This document shows, one piece after another, positions 27,471 through 36,699 of a stretch of 64,000 nucleotides of DNA. Location of the stretch: positions 310,001-374,000 of the forward strand of contig NZ_CP073117.1 of the NCBI RefSeq assembly GCF_024205745.1. The letters are read 5' to 3'. This DNA is from Neisseria subflava. GTDB taxonomy: Bacteria; Pseudomonadota; Gammaproteobacteria; Burkholderiales; Neisseriaceae. The translations under genes were made by a program, and so were the position numbers. How positions within the stretch are numbered: position 1 is the first letter of the stretch; each line of letters opens with the position of its first letter. Below the pieces are notes generated by a model. The model searched no databases. It was not told the DNA's origin and saw only the letters and a program-made list of their open reading frames with translations.

Positions 27471-27760
27471 TGGAATATTTCATGCTTTTGGCCACTGATG
27501 CCGAAGATGTCCACGAAGCACGCATGGCGGCACGCCCTGCTCATTTGGCACGCTTGGAAGAATTGAAAGCGCAAGGCCGTCTGCTGACTGCCGGCCCCAA
27601 TCCTCTACCAGACAATCCGGAACGCGTTTCCGGCAGCCTAATCGTGGCTCAATTTGAATCTTTGGACGCTGCACAAGAATGGGCTGAACAAGACCCTTAC
27701 GTCGATGCCGGCGTATACGCAGAAGTATTGATTAAACCCTTTAAAGCCGTGTTCAAATGA
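27470..27760 (+). CDS. yciI: YciI-family protein
   Basis: Small cytoplasmic protein of 96 residues with the family's ferredoxin-like fold pattern: MEYFMLLATDAED, the conserved RPAHLARLEELKAQGRLLTAGP and the WAEQDPYVDAGVY motif with its acidic residue. No reaction is established for most members. It overlaps the yciB stop by one base and the bolA start by four. Confidence 0.9.
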   Translation: MEYFMLLATDAEDVHEARMAARPAHLARLEELKAQGRLLTAGPNPLPDNPERVSGSLIVAQFESLDAAQEWAEQDPYVDAGVYAEVLIKPFKAVFK

Positions 27761-28029
27761 GCAATATGCGTCAAATTATCGAGGAACACCTGCGGACGCT
27801 TGAGCCTGAGTTCTTCGATTTTGAAGATGAAAGCCATCTGCATGCCGGCCATGCCGGCAATAAAGGCGGCGGGCATTACGCCATAGTGGTGGTCAGCAAC
27901 GCATTTGAAAACATTGGTCGCCTCCAGCGACAACGTATGATTAAACAGCTTTTGCAGGACTTGTTTTCAGACGGCCTGATTCATGCACTCAGTATCAAAG
28001 CGGCCACGCCGGACGAATACTTCCATTAA
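27757..28029 (+). CDS. BolA-family protein
   Basis: BolA/IbaG-type protein of 90 residues, a family that works with monothiol glutaredoxins in iron-sulfur and stress functions. The class II KH-like pattern and the conserved histidine near GGGHYAIVVVS are present. A DUS encodes the FSDGL of the last helix, just before the family's IHALSIKAATP motif. The gene overlaps yciI by four bases. Confidence 0.9.
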   Translation: MSNMRQIIEEHLRTLEPEFFDFEDESHLHAGHAGNKGGGHYAIVVVSNAFENIGRLQRQRMIKQLLQDLFSDGLIHALSIKAATPDEYFH

Positions 28030-28080
28030 GATTACTGCCCAAACTTTGATTTCCAATCATTAATTTAAAAGAGAAATACG

Positions 28081-28953
28081 ATGAAAAAAACCTACTTTGC
28101 TTCAGCCTTGATGCTTGCCCTGACTTCCGGCACCCTGTTTGCCCAAACTTTGGTTACCGTCAACGGTCAAGCCATCGACAGCAGCGTTATCGATGACCAA
28201 GTTGCTTCCGTACGCGCCAGCAACCCCAACATTCAAGACACGCCTGAATTGCGTCAAATGCTGACCGAACGCCAAGTTATCAGCACTGTTGTTACCCAAG
28301 AAGCCAAAAAATTAAAACTGGATCAAAGCGCTGAATTCAAAGCTGCATTGGAGCAAGCGCGTGCCGATGCCGCCAAGCAAGGCGCAGATAAAAAAGCCAC
28401 ATTTAAAACCGAATGGGCAGTTTTCGAAAATGATTTGTTAGGCCAAGCTTTCGCGGCACATATCGTCCGTCAATATCCTGTTCAAGAAAAAGATGTCAAA
28501 GCCGCTTACAACGATTTCAGCAACTTCTATAAAGGTACTCAGGAAGTCCAACTGGGCGAAATCGTAACCGACAGCAGCAGCAATGCCCAAAAAGCCATTG
28601 CCGATTTGGATGCGAAAAAAAGCTTTGTTTCGGTATTAAACCAATACTCAATTGACGAAGCGGCCAAAAAAGCCGGCGGTATCCCTAAAGCTTATGTTCC
28701 GCTTAAAGATTTGCAAGAATCAGCGCCTCCGCTTTACGCAGCTGTCAAAGACCTGAAAAAAGGTGCGCACACTAAAACGCCGCTGCAAAACGGTAATTTG
28801 TACGCCGTTTTCTACGTCAATGACCGCCGTAACGTTACCGTACCTTCTTACGAAGCCGCTAAAAACGAGATTGGCAGCGACTTACAGGCAGCCCGTGTTG
28901 ATGCGGCCATTCAATCATTGCTGAAAAAAGCCAGTATCAAAGTCAACAAATAA
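28081..28953 (+). CDS. Periplasmic peptidyl-prolyl isomerase, parvulin/PEB4 type
   Basis: Exported folding factor of 290 residues with a signal peptide (cut after LFA), a SurA-like N-terminal helical domain (about 30-130) and a parvulin-type domain (about 130-270, with EVQLGEIVTDSSSNAQKAIADL and the GGIPKAYVPL turn). The C-terminal helix closes the chaperone domain. It is followed by a second, related gene. The family is clear; substrates are unknown. Confidence 0.88.
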   Translation: MKKTYFASALMLALTSGTLFAQTLVTVNGQAIDSSVIDDQVASVRASNPNIQDTPELRQMLTERQVISTVVTQEAKKLKLDQSAEFKAALEQARADAAKQGADKKATFKTEWAVFENDLLGQAFAAHIVRQYPVQEKDVKAAYNDFSNFYKGTQEVQLGEIVTDSSSNAQKAIADLDAKKSFVSVLNQYSIDEAAKKAGGIPKAYVPLKDLQESAPPLYAAVKDLKKGAHTKTPLQNGNLYAVFYVNDRRNVTVPSYEAAKNEIGSDLQAARVDAAIQSLLKKASIKVNK

Positions 28954-28958
28954 TAACG

Positions 28959-28982
28959 TGCCCGCCGTGATGGCGGCGGGCA
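28959..28982. terminator. GC-rich hairpin between the two isomerase genes
   Basis: TGCCCGCC and GGCGGGCA form an 8-bp stem in the 42-bp gap. No T run follows, so it probably slows or protects RNA rather than fully terminating. Confidence 0.5.
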
Positions 28983-28995
28983 ATAAGGAACTCAC

Positions 28996-29760
28996 ATGAA
29001 CATCAAGCCCAAAACTGCCGTTTTGGCTATCCTTGCCCTATCAACCGTCGGCTTGGCAACTGCCAAAGCACCTGAAATCGATCCCGCACGTATCGACAGC
29101 ATGGTCGCCGAAGTATTGAGACAGGCTGATCAACACCCCAACCAGACTGCCAAACCCGATGGCCAGGCAATCCGCAAAGATGTGGTTACACGTTTGCAGA
29201 CTTTGGAAATTTTGAAAAATGAAGCCATCAAGGCTGGTTTGGACAAAGATGCGGAAGTGCAAAATCAGTTGAAAAACGTCGAAGCTGAATTCTATGCCAA
29301 CCAATACGCTGCTTATCTAGAACGCCAAATCGCGGTTGACGATGCCGAGTTGCGCCGTTTCTACGACCAGCAAACACGCATTATCAAGCTGCAACAAGTC
29401 AGCTTTGCTTCAGCCGAAGAAGTACTCGCAGCGCAAGAACTCCTGCTCAAAGGCTTGTCATTTGAAGAGCTGATGAAACGCTATCCAAACCCCGAACAGG
29501 AGTTCGACGGTTTCATCTCTCCGCAGCAGCTCTCTCCTCAACTGGCTACCGCTTTTGCCGACATGAACCGAGGCGATGTAACGCATGAACCGATTCAAAT
29601 AGAAAACCGTTTTTATCTGTTTAAACTCAGTGCAGTAGAACGCGATCCCAATGCCGAACCTTTCGAGCTGGTGCGCAATCAGCTTGCCCAAGCTGTCAAA
29701 CGACAAAAAGTCGAGAATCAGATCGAACGTATCTTGAAAGAAAACGGCATTAATCCGTAA
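28996..29760 (+). CDS. Second SurA/parvulin-like periplasmic protein
   Basis: Exported protein of 254 residues with a signal peptide (cut near ATAKAP), an N-terminal helical chaperone domain and a parvulin-like segment (about 125-215, IIKLQQVSFASAEEVLAAQELL; FDGFISPQQLSPQLATAF). It parallels the preceding gene in layout but is divergent in sequence, so it looks like an old duplication. Some parvulin active-site residues may be missing, in which case it would be a chaperone only. It is followed by a DUS and a hairpin terminator. Confidence 0.8.
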   Translation: MNIKPKTAVLAILALSTVGLATAKAPEIDPARIDSMVAEVLRQADQHPNQTAKPDGQAIRKDVVTRLQTLEILKNEAIKAGLDKDAEVQNQLKNVEAEFYANQYAAYLERQIAVDDAELRRFYDQQTRIIKLQQVSFASAEEVLAAQELLLKGLSFEELMKRYPNPEQEFDGFISPQQLSPQLATAFADMNRGDVTHEPIQIENRFYLFKLSAVERDPNAEPFELVRNQLAQAVKRQKVENQIERILKENGINP

Positions 29761-29806
29761 ATTGATTCAATGGTTTCAGGCCGTCTGAAACTATATTTAA
29801 ACCCAG

Positions 29807-29830
29807 AGGGCGTATCTTACGCCCTTTTTT
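29807..29830 (+). terminator. Terminator of the yciB-ppiC cluster
   Basis: AGGGCGT and ACGCCCT form a stem followed by a T6 run, 25 bp before dtd. Confidence 0.85.
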
Positions 29831-29855
29831 ACAACTCCTTTTATTCAAAAACATC

Positions 29856-30317
29856 ATGCGTGCTGTTATCCAAAAAGTTACCCAAGCCAAAGTCGACGTT
29901 TTGTCTGAAAACTCCTGTGAAACCTGCGGCGAAATCAACAATGGATTTATGATATTGCTCGGCGTTACCCACACCGATACAGAAGCAGACGCCAAATATA
30001 TTGCGGATAAAACCGCCAACCTGCGTATCTTTGAAGACGAAAACGGCAAATTAAATTTATCGCTCAAAGATGTCGGCGGCTCGATATTACTGGTTTCCCA
30101 GTTTACCCTTTACGCCGATGCACGCAGCGGCCGCCGCCCATCTTTCTCCAATGCCGCGCCCGCAGAACAAGCGGATAAGCTTTATCACTACACCGCACAA
30201 CTTCTACGCGAACATGGCTTGACAGTCGAAACCGGCAGATTCCAAACCCATATGCAGGTTTCCCTTTGCAATGACGGGCCGGTCACTTTATTGCTTGACT
30301 CGCAAAAAACATTCTAA
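29856..30317 (+). CDS. dtd: D-aminoacyl-tRNA deacylase
   Basis: Removes mischarged D-amino acids (and glycine from tRNA-Ala) from tRNA. The 153-residue protein has both active-site motifs: SQFTLYAD (about 80-87) and [11 protein letters not shown] near the C-terminus, whose Gly-cis-Pro enforces chiral selection. It has its own terminators on both sides. Confidence 0.95.
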   Translation: MRAVIQKVTQAKVDVLSENSCETCGEINNGFMILLGVTHTDTEADAKYIADKTANLRIFEDENGKLNLSLKDVGGSILLVSQFTLYADARSGRRPSFSNAAPAEQADKLYHYTAQLLREHGLTVETGRFQTHMQVSLCNDGPVTLLLDSQKTF

Positions 30318-30328
30318 ACCCCATCAAA

Positions 30329-30360
30329 AAAGGCCGTCTGAAATATTTCAGACGGCCTTT
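30329..30360. terminator. Inverted DUS pair between dtd and gntK
   Basis: A perfect palindrome, AAAGGCCGTCTGAAAT with its complement, between the convergent genes dtd and gntK. Confidence 0.85.
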
Positions 30361-30373
30361 CCATTTCTGATCA

Positions 30374-30895
30374 TTAATAAATCAAGCCTTGCGCTTTCAC
30401 CCAGTTCACAATATCTGCCTCAACGGCTTCAGGCGAACCCGGATTGTCGATTTTGACACCGTATTCATCAGCACCCAGCTCTTCCAAAATCTCCAGCTGC
30501 GAATCCAGCATTCCGGCTTTCATATAATGCCCCTGACGCGACAGCATACGCTCAAGATTAATTGCTTGAGGCGGAGTCAGATGGATAAAAGCCACCTTCC
30601 CTTCCGCACCACGCAGAATATCGCGGTATTGGCGTTTGAGTGCGGAACAAGTAACGATGGAATATTTTTCCCCATTTTTTGCCTGCTCCGTCATCCAGTC
30701 ACGCAAATTGCCCAGCCATGGGTAACGGTCTTCATCCGTCAACGGAATACCGGCACCCATCTTGTCGCGGTTGGCTTGGGTATGAAAATCGTCGCCTTCG
30801 GCATACGGACATCGGTTGAGATGTTTTTGCAAAGACAGCGCGGCAGTGGTTTTACCGCAACCGCACACGCCCATCATGACAAAATGTGTCGTCAT
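30374..30895 (-). CDS. gntK: Gluconokinase
   Basis: Phosphorylates gluconate to 6-phosphogluconate for the Entner-Doudoroff or pentose phosphate route. The 173 residues carry Walker A GVCGCGKTT (9-17), YAEGDDFH, CSALKRQYRD and the lid region LSRQGHYMKAGMLDSQ, all typical of GntK. It lies 90 bp downstream of the gluconate permease on the same strand, which supports the substrate call. Confidence 0.94.
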   Translation of the reverse strand: MTTHFVMMGVCGCGKTTAALSLQKHLNRCPYAEGDDFHTQANRDKMGAGIPLTDEDRYPWLGNLRDWMTEQAKNGEKYSIVTCSALKRQYRDILRGAEGKVAFIHLTPPQAINLERMLSRQGHYMKAGMLDSQLEILEELGADEYGVKIDNPGSPEAVEADIVNWVKAQGLIY

Positions 30896-30985
30896 TTTTC
30901 TACTCCTTGTTTATCTAGATTTTAACGGTATTTAAAAACGGGCAGATTGTGTTATCTCAAAAACACTATCCGCCCGTTCTTCCGA

Positions 30986-32371
30986 TTAAACCAAAACAAA
31001 CAATACTGAAGATAAGGCAAAACCGATGAGTGCAATAAGTGTTTGGTTGACCGTCCACGTCTTCAAGGTCGTCGGCACATCCATATTCAATAAACGACCG
31101 ACAAGCCAGAAGCCGGAGTCGTTAAAGTGGCTGCAACCAACGGAACCTGCCGCCGTAGCCAAGACCACGCAAGTAATCTGCCAATCGCTGAAACCTGCCG
31201 TCGCAACGGCCGGTGCCATCAACGCGGCAGCGGTAGTCAATGCAACGGTCGCAGAACCTTGCGCAATACGCAAAGCCAAAGCCACCAAGAAACAGCCCAG
31301 CAAAACAGGAATACCCAAGTCCGCCATGCTGTCTGCCAAAGCCTTACCGATACCGGAGGCACGCAACACGCCGCCGAACATACCGCCCGCACCGGTAATC
31401 AAAATGACCGAGCAAACCGAACCCAATGCGCCATCGATGGTTTTCTCCAATGCGCTGGCTTTTTCACCACGTTTGCCACCCAATACATACAGGGCTACCA
31501 AAACGGAAATCAGCAAAGCAATCGGTGTCGAACCGATCATGCGACCAAATTGCACCCAACCTCCGTCTGCGCTGACGACTTTCTCACTGATTAAAGTGGA
31601 TAAACCAGTATTCAAGAAAATCAACAGCATAGGAATCAGCATAATACCGACAACGGTAGATGCTTTTGCAGGTGCTTTCGGTTGGTCGTTATCTTGCGTA
31701 CCGCCGCTGAGCAGGTCAGGAACAGGCACATGAATGCTGCGACCCAAAACTTTACCCAATAAATAGCCGCTGAAATACCAAGTAATCAAGGTAACAGGCA
31801 AACCTAAAATCAGCAGTTGACCGATGTTTGCACCATAAAATTCAGAAGCAGCAATCGGGCCGGGATGAGGCGGCAGGAAGACGTGCATGACCGAAAATGC
31901 GCCAATAGATGACAGCGCGTATGGCAGAACAGTCTGCTTCATACGGCGTGCCGTTGCAAACACAATCGGCAACATCACCACCAAGCCGGCATCAAAGAAA
32001 ATTGGGAAACCAAAAATCAAAGAAGCCACACCTAAAGCAAATGGCGCACGATTCTCACCAAAAATCCGAATCAGCGCATCTGCCAGAGATTGAGCACCGC
32101 CGGAAGTTTCCACCAAACGGCCGAGCATTGCGCCCAAACCAACCAGCAACGCCACGCTGCCGAGCGTACCGCCAAAGTTTTTGACCAACACATCATTAAC
32201 AATGCTGCCCATAGGCAGACCTGTTACGATGGCAGTCAGCAGGCTGACCAATACCAACGTCAGCAAGGCATGAACGCGCAGTTTTACAATCAAAATCAAG
32301 ATCAGCAAAATCGCTGCCGCGGCGATACCGAGCAAGGTGCCGGCACTCAGCGTTTGAGTCCATCCATCCAT
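30986..32371 (-). CDS. Gluconate:H+ symporter, GntP family
   Basis: Inner-membrane permease of 461 residues with 12 or more hydrophobic segments. Family features are visible: FGFPIFFDAGLVVMLPI, HVFLPPHPGPIAAS and CSHFNDSGFWLVG. Paired with gntK downstream, it should import gluconate. The upstream region has two unexplained inverted repeats. Confidence 0.92.
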   Translation of the reverse strand: MDGWTQTLSAGTLLGIAAAAILLILILIVKLRVHALLTLVLVSLLTAIVTGLPMGSIVNDVLVKNFGGTLGSVALLVGLGAMLGRLVETSGGAQSLADALIRIFGENRAPFALGVASLIFGFPIFFDAGLVVMLPIVFATARRMKQTVLPYALSSIGAFSVMHVFLPPHPGPIAASEFYGANIGQLLILGLPVTLITWYFSGYLLGKVLGRSIHVPVPDLLSGGTQDNDQPKAPAKASTVVGIMLIPMLLIFLNTGLSTLISEKVVSADGGWVQFGRMIGSTPIALLISVLVALYVLGGKRGEKASALEKTIDGALGSVCSVILITGAGGMFGGVLRASGIGKALADSMADLGIPVLLGCFLVALALRIAQGSATVALTTAAALMAPAVATAGFSDWQITCVVLATAAGSVGCSHFNDSGFWLVGRLLNMDVPTTLKTWTVNQTLIALIGFALSSVLFVLV

Positions 32372-32560
32372 TTTGAAGCCTTTCTCTGTAAGAAAAATAC
32401 AAACTTATTAATGTTTCTTAACACATTTGGATACGATAACACATTTTTACACAGAATTATATGGCTGGATTTAGTCAAAATATAACCTTCTCTTTTTCAA
32501 AACCCTTTTGCCAGATGCTTGATAACTAAGGATGGCAAAGAAAAAACAAGAGCAATAAAA

Positions 32561-32596
32561 AGGCCGTCTGAAATGTAGTTAATTTTCGGACGGCCT
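32561..32596. repeat. Inverted DUS pair, one arm mutated
   Basis: AGGCCGTCTGAAA is intact, and the facing arm reads TTTTCGGACGGCCT with one A-to-G change in the core. Confidence 0.7.
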
Positions 32597-32660
32597 GACA
32601 TCATGCTTTCAATAAGACAGAAACGAATATTTTTTTATCAATTACCTAATATTAAGATTC

Positions 32661-32717
32661 TTGATTTATACCTTGGTAAAATCAACTCATTTTTCCAAAC
32701 GGAATTCCGCTGTTTGG
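32661..32717. repeat. Two adjacent inverted repeats of unknown role
   Basis: The first (32661-32685) has arms TTGATTT/AAATCAA and inner TACC/GGTA around a two-base loop. The second (32695-32717) has arms CCAAAC/GTTTGG around the palindrome GGAATTCC. They may be operators or hairpins. No gene lies within 200 bp on either side. Confidence 0.5.
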
Positions 32718-32909
32718 TATTGAAATCATCTTCAGAGCAACAGCCCATTGACGCATGAGGGACTGTTACGCATTACTGCTTCGATTTCGGCAAAATCCTC
32801 GGTCTAAATTTTTAGTCGCATCAAAAGAATTTGGGGCGATAGCGTTTTTATACGACTCCTAAACATCCATCATACTTTTTCTTAAAAACTCTGAAAGTGC
32901 CATGATACA

Positions 32910-32941
32910 AAGGCCGTCTGAAAAATTCTTCAGACGGCCTT
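32910..32941. terminator. Inverted DUS pair after tatC
   Basis: AAGGCCGTCTGAA and TTCAGACGGCCTT form a stem directly after the tatC stop on the minus strand. Confidence 0.8.
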
Positions 32942-32946
32942 AATTC

Positions 32947-33735
32947 TTAAACTTCTGCCGGTGGTTGCGGTGTATTTTCATCTTCCTGCTGCGTTTTCAC
33001 TTTGGCAAAACGACTAAACCAAATGCCTGCTTCGTAGAGCAGAATCAGCGGAACAGCAAGCAGGGTTTGAGAAATTACGTCAGGCGGCGTGATGATTGCG
33101 GCCACGACAAACGCACCGACAATCACATACGGACGCGCATTCTTAAGCTGTCCAGTCGAAACAATGCCCATTTTGGCAAGCAACACCACAACGACGGGAA
33201 CTTCAAACGTCGTACCGAATGCCACAAACATGCCCAAAATAAAGGACAGGTATTTGTCGATATCGGTCGCCATATTGACGCCGACAGGGGTTACACCGGC
33301 CAAGAATTTAAAAATAACGGGAAACACCAAAAAATAGGCAAACGCCATACCGACGAAGAAAAGCGTCACGCTGGACAACACCAGCGGCGTAATCAAACGT
33401 TTTTCATTTTGGTATAAGGCAGGAGCGACAAACGCCCAAACTTGATACAGCGTGTGCGGCAACGACAACAGAAACGCCGCCATCAAAGTAACCTTGACCG
33501 GCACAAAAAACGGCGCGATCACATCGGTCGCAATCATGCTGGTATCTTTAGGCAGATTGGCCATCAATGGTTCGGCAACAAAGGTATAGAGCTGCTGGGC
33601 AAACGGCATCATGCCCAAAAAGCAGACGACGATACCGATGACGATCCACATCATGCGGCGGCGCAGCTCGAGAAGATGCTCGATAAGCGGTTGGACGGGT
33701 TGTTCGTGTTGAGGTTCGGACACCGGTTGACTCAC
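32947..33735 (-). CDS. tatC: Twin-arginine translocase subunit TatC
   Basis: Six-helix inner-membrane receptor for twin-arginine signals. The 262-residue protein has the N-terminal family region PLIEHLLELRRRMMW, the conserved glutamate in LPHTLYQVWAFVAPALYQNEK, and FEVPVVVVLL. It is last of tatABC. In this window NosZ and the ApbE-like protein carry Tat-type signals. Confidence 0.96.
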   Translation of the reverse strand: MSQPVSEPQHEQPVQPLIEHLLELRRRMMWIVIGIVVCFLGMMPFAQQLYTFVAEPLMANLPKDTSMIATDVIAPFFVPVKVTLMAAFLLSLPHTLYQVWAFVAPALYQNEKRLITPLVLSSVTLFFVGMAFAYFLVFPVIFKFLAGVTPVGVNMATDIDKYLSFILGMFVAFGTTFEVPVVVVLLAKMGIVSTGQLKNARPYVIVGAFVVAAIITPPDVISQTLLAVPLILLYEAGIWFSRFAKVKTQQEDENTPQPPAEV

Positions 33736-33738
33736 TTT

Positions 33739-34401
33739 TTACTTACGGACGCGCAGTTTGGGCTTGGCGTGGAATTTCGGGCGCATATCGCGTTTGCGGC
33801 TCATCGCCTGCTTACGCAAAGAAGTCGTATGCGGCGGAGGAACATCGGCAACAGGAGATTCGACATAGCTGACTTCTACCGCAGGAGCAGGTGAAACCGA
33901 AGCCGTCAAATACTCACGCCAAGCGCGATCTTGCTCGGACTCGGCATTTTCAGCCTCGACAAGCTCTTGGGTTTGCACTGCCCCACCCTGCTCAGAAGCT
34001 TGGATTGCACTTTCATTCTCAGTGCCGTTTGAAGCCATATCAGGCAAAGGATTGCCAAACTCATCCACACCGAAATCGGCAGGCGTTTTCTGTTCGGGCA
34101 GGCGTTCCCACGGCTTGAGGCCGTCTGAAATATCGCTCAGATTTTTTTGTGCATCGTTACCCAAGTCCTTGATACCGTCGCGAAACTCAGATGCGGCGGT
34201 TTCAAATTCCTGCTTCACCTTGCGTAATTCGTCCAACTCAGCCTGAGTGTTAAGCTCCTGCTTGACGTTGTTGACGAATCCTTGCAATTTACCGACCAAA
34301 CGACCGGCCGTACGCGCGGCTTGCGGCAGACGTTCGGGGCCAAGCACTATCAGGGCGACAACGCCGACCAGCAGCAATTCGCCCAAACCGAAATCAAACA
34401 T
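33739..34401 (-). CDS. tatB: Twin-arginine translocase subunit TatB
   Basis: Single-span protein (MFDFGLGELLLVGVVALIVLGPERLP) with the family's amphipathic helix after GPERLP. The C-terminal tail is long (220 residues in total), acidic and then basic. A DUS inside the gene encodes ISDGLKPW. It is separated from tatA and tatC by three bases each. Confidence 0.95.
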   Translation of the reverse strand: MFDFGLGELLLVGVVALIVLGPERLPQAARTAGRLVGKLQGFVNNVKQELNTQAELDELRKVKQEFETAASEFRDGIKDLGNDAQKNLSDISDGLKPWERLPEQKTPADFGVDEFGNPLPDMASNGTENESAIQASEQGGAVQTQELVEAENAESEQDRAWREYLTASVSPAPAVEVSYVESPVADVPPPHTTSLRKQAMSRKRDMRPKFHAKPKLRVRK

Positions 34402-34404
34402 GGA

Positions 34405-34608
34405 TTATGCTTTGTCTTCGTCTTTTTTGTGTTCGATGACTTCGTCTTTTTTGGCATCTTTGCCGTCTGTACCTTCGTTCAGGCCTTGTTTGAAGTCATG
34501 TACCGCACCGCCGAGGTCTTTGCCGACGTTGCGCAATTTTTTGGTACCGAATACCAAAACGACGATAATCAGTACGATAATCCAGTGCCAGAGAGAGAAG
34601 CTACCCAT
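34405..34608 (-). CDS. tatA: Twin-arginine translocase subunit TatA
   Basis: Pore-forming Tat subunit of 67 residues. It has one membrane helix (about 3-20), the [14 protein letters not shown] hinge and amphipathic helix, and a charged Lys/Asp/Glu tail. It is the first tat gene, downstream of the HIT gene. Confidence 0.96.
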   Translation of the reverse strand: MGSFSLWHWIIVLIIVVLVFGTKKLRNVGKDLGGAVHDFKQGLNEGTDGKDAKKDEVIEHKKDEDKA

Positions 34609-34643
34609 GATAAATCCTTGAATTTGTTAAAAATAGATAATAA

Positions 34644-34967
34644 TTATGCAGGCGTACCCATGATATGGATATGCAGGTGGAAGACTTCTTGCCCGCCACC
34701 TTTGCCTGTGTTGATCAGGGTTTTGAAACCGTCGGTCAAACCTGCCTCATGGGCGATTTGAGGAACTTTCAACATCATTTTGCCCAACAGGGTTTGATGT
34801 TCGGCGGTTGCGTGTGCCAGTGAATCGAAGTGCACTTTCGGAATCAGCAACAGATGCACCGGCGCGGCAGGACGGATGTCTTTGAAACAAAGCATCTCGT
34901 CGTCTTCGTAAACGGTTTGTGCCGGAATATCTTTAGTTGCGATTTTGCAGAAAATACAATTATCCAT
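34644..34967 (-). CDS. HIT-family purine nucleoside phosphoramidase (HinT type)
   Basis: Cytoplasmic nucleotide hydrolase of 107 residues. The start MDNCIFCKIATKDIP at 34967 is typical, and the histidine triad HLHIHIMG closes the protein. A longer frame to 35015 is not needed. It lies between hisE and tatA on the same strand. Confidence 0.92.
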   Translation of the reverse strand: MDNCIFCKIATKDIPAQTVYEDDEMLCFKDIRPAAPVHLLLIPKVHFDSLAHATAEHQTLLGKMMLKVPQIAHEAGLTDGFKTLINTGKGGGQEVFHLHIHIMGTPA

Positions 34968-35084
34968 AATGGCTCCAATGGCCGTCTGAAAACGGGCGTA
35001 ACGAGTTTCGACCAAAAAAGGGAAATCGTTTTACCCAAAGAGACGGATTCTGAAACAGGTCAAATACGAGATTGTAATATAAAT

Positions 35085-35408
35085 TCAAGATTCTTTGCGA
35101 GAAGCTTTTTCCACTAATCCCGACAAACCTTGACGGCGCGCAAGCTCGTTGACCACATCTTCGGCACGCAATCCGTGATGCGCCAATAAAACCATGGTAT
35201 GAAACCACAAATCCGCCACTTCGTAAACCAAATGTTCGCCACCGCCATCTTTAGAGGCCATCAAGGTTTCACCCGCTTCCTCGATGACTTTTTTCAGAAT
35301 CTTGTCTTCGCCTTTGTGCAGCAGTTGGGCAACATAAGAGGCATCCGGATCGCCGCCTTTGCGCGAATCGATGACGTTTTGAATTTGGGTAAGGATAGTA
35401 TCGGTCAT
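35085..35408 (-). CDS. hisE: Phosphoribosyl-ATP pyrophosphatase
   Basis: Second step of histidine synthesis. The 107-residue protein has the MazG-like helical motif [16 protein letters not shown] with its metal-binding glutamates and [13 protein letters not shown]. It is separate from hisI here, not fused as in E. coli. Confidence 0.94.
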   Translation of the reverse strand: MTDTILTQIQNVIDSRKGGDPDASYVAQLLHKGEDKILKKVIEEAGETLMASKDGGGEHLVYEVADLWFHTMVLLAHHGLRAEDVVNELARRQGLSGLVEKASRKES

Positions 35409-35440
35409 GGTCGGTTTCTCTTATTTTCTTTCAGACGGCC

Positions 35441-35848
35441 TTAAGGATGTTTATGTCCGTAAATCGCCTCTTCGTCTTTCAACACAGCATCGACTGCCTG
35501 CCATGCTCCGTCTTGCCAAACTTTGTAAAAACAGCTTTCACGCCCTGTATGACAGGCAATGCCGCCGTTTTGCTCAATCAGCATGACCACTGCGTCGCCA
35601 TCGCAATCCAGGCGTAATTCGTGTACTTTTTGCGTATGTCCAGATTCTTCGCCCTTCATCCATTGTTTTTGGCGGGAACGGCTGTAATAGTGGGTAAAAC
35701 CGGTTTCTACGGTTTTTTGCAGGGCCTCAGCGTTCATCCAGGCAACCATCAGCACACGGTGTGTCTGCCAATCTTGGGCAATCGCGCAAACCAAGCCTTT
35801 TTCATCAAATTTTACGGCATTCAGCAGCGTTTCGTTTATGTTCGACAT
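35441..35848 (-). CDS. hisI: Phosphoribosyl-AMP cyclohydrolase
   Basis: Third step of histidine synthesis, opening the purine ring. The 135-residue protein has the metal-site motifs [12 protein letters not shown] and [14 protein letters not shown] with the conserved cysteines and histidine, and [18 protein letters not shown]. Confidence 0.95.
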   Translation of the reverse strand: MSNINETLLNAVKFDEKGLVCAIAQDWQTHRVLMVAWMNAEALQKTVETGFTHYYSRSRQKQWMKGEESGHTQKVHELRLDCDGDAVVMLIEQNGGIACHTGRESCFYKVWQDGAWQAVDAVLKDEEAIYGHKHP

Positions 35849-35891
35849 TCGCGTTTTTCTCCCATATTTTCAGACGGCCTTTGGATAGCAA

Positions 35892-36659
35892 TCACAAACG
35901 TACTTCAATTCCTGCTTCGCGCATGGCCAGTTTCGCTTCGCGGATACTCGCTTCGCCAAAGTGGAAAATACTGGCGGCCAATACCGCATCTGCCTTCCCT
36001 TCTTTAATACCGTCCACCAAATGCTGAACCGAACCGACGCCGCCGGAAGCAATGACCGGAATATCCACCGCCTCGCTGACCGCGCGCGTCAAAGGCAGGT
36101 TAAAACCTTGCTTGGTGCCGTCCCGATCCATACTGGTCAGCAAAATCTCGCCTGCACCGCGCCGCTGCATTTCGACAGCCCATTCCACCGCATCCAAACC
36201 GGTCGGATTACGTCCTCCGTGGGTAAAGATTTCCCAACGGGTGTTTTCAGGGTTGACTGCTTTGGCATCCACGGCAACAACAATCGCTTGCGAACCAAAA
36301 AAACCGGCCGCTTCGTTTACCAAATCAGGATTGGTTACAGCGGCCGTATTGATGCTGGCCTTATCGGCACCGGCATTAAGCAGACGACGGATATCGGCAA
36401 CCGTGCGCACACCGCCGCCGACCGTCAATGGAATAAAAACTTGTGATGCGACTGCCTCAATAACGTGCAAAATAGTGTCGCGATTGTCACTGGAGGCAGT
36501 GATGTCCAAAAAGGTCAACTCATCCGCGCCTTCATCGTTGTAGCGTTTGGCAACGTCAACCGGATTGCCTGCATCGCGCAAGCCCAAAAAGTTGACACCT
36601 TTTACCACGCGACCGTCTTTTACATCCAGACAAGGAATAATTCGTTTTGCCAATGCCAT
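35892..36659 (-). CDS. hisF: Imidazole glycerol phosphate synthase cyclase subunit
   Basis: TIM-barrel partner of HisH in the IGP synthase. It opens with [20 protein letters not shown], whose aspartate is catalytic, and has a second catalytic aspartate in [15 protein letters not shown]. The ATG at 36659 is preferred to the TTG two codons upstream, giving 255 residues. Confidence 0.96.
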   Translation of the reverse strand: MALAKRIIPCLDVKDGRVVKGVNFLGLRDAGNPVDVAKRYNDEGADELTFLDITASSDNRDTILHVIEAVASQVFIPLTVGGGVRTVADIRRLLNAGADKASINTAAVTNPDLVNEAAGFFGSQAIVVAVDAKAVNPENTRWEIFTHGGRNPTGLDAVEWAVEMQRRGAGEILLTSMDRDGTKQGFNLPLTRAVSEAVDIPVIASGGVGSVQHLVDGIKEGKADAVLAASIFHFGEASIREAKLAMREAGIEVRL

Positions 36660-36699
36660 ACTCAATACCTATTATCCGTTATCAGGCCGTCTGAAACCG

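Larger units (their letters stand above)
32372..32946. other. Long intergenic region between gntP and tatC
   Basis: About 575 bp without a credible gene. It contains a partly decayed DUS pair (32561-32596), two neighbouring inverted repeats (32661-32685 and 32695-32717) and the tatC terminator (32910-32941). The rest shows no recognisable element. Confidence 0.6.
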
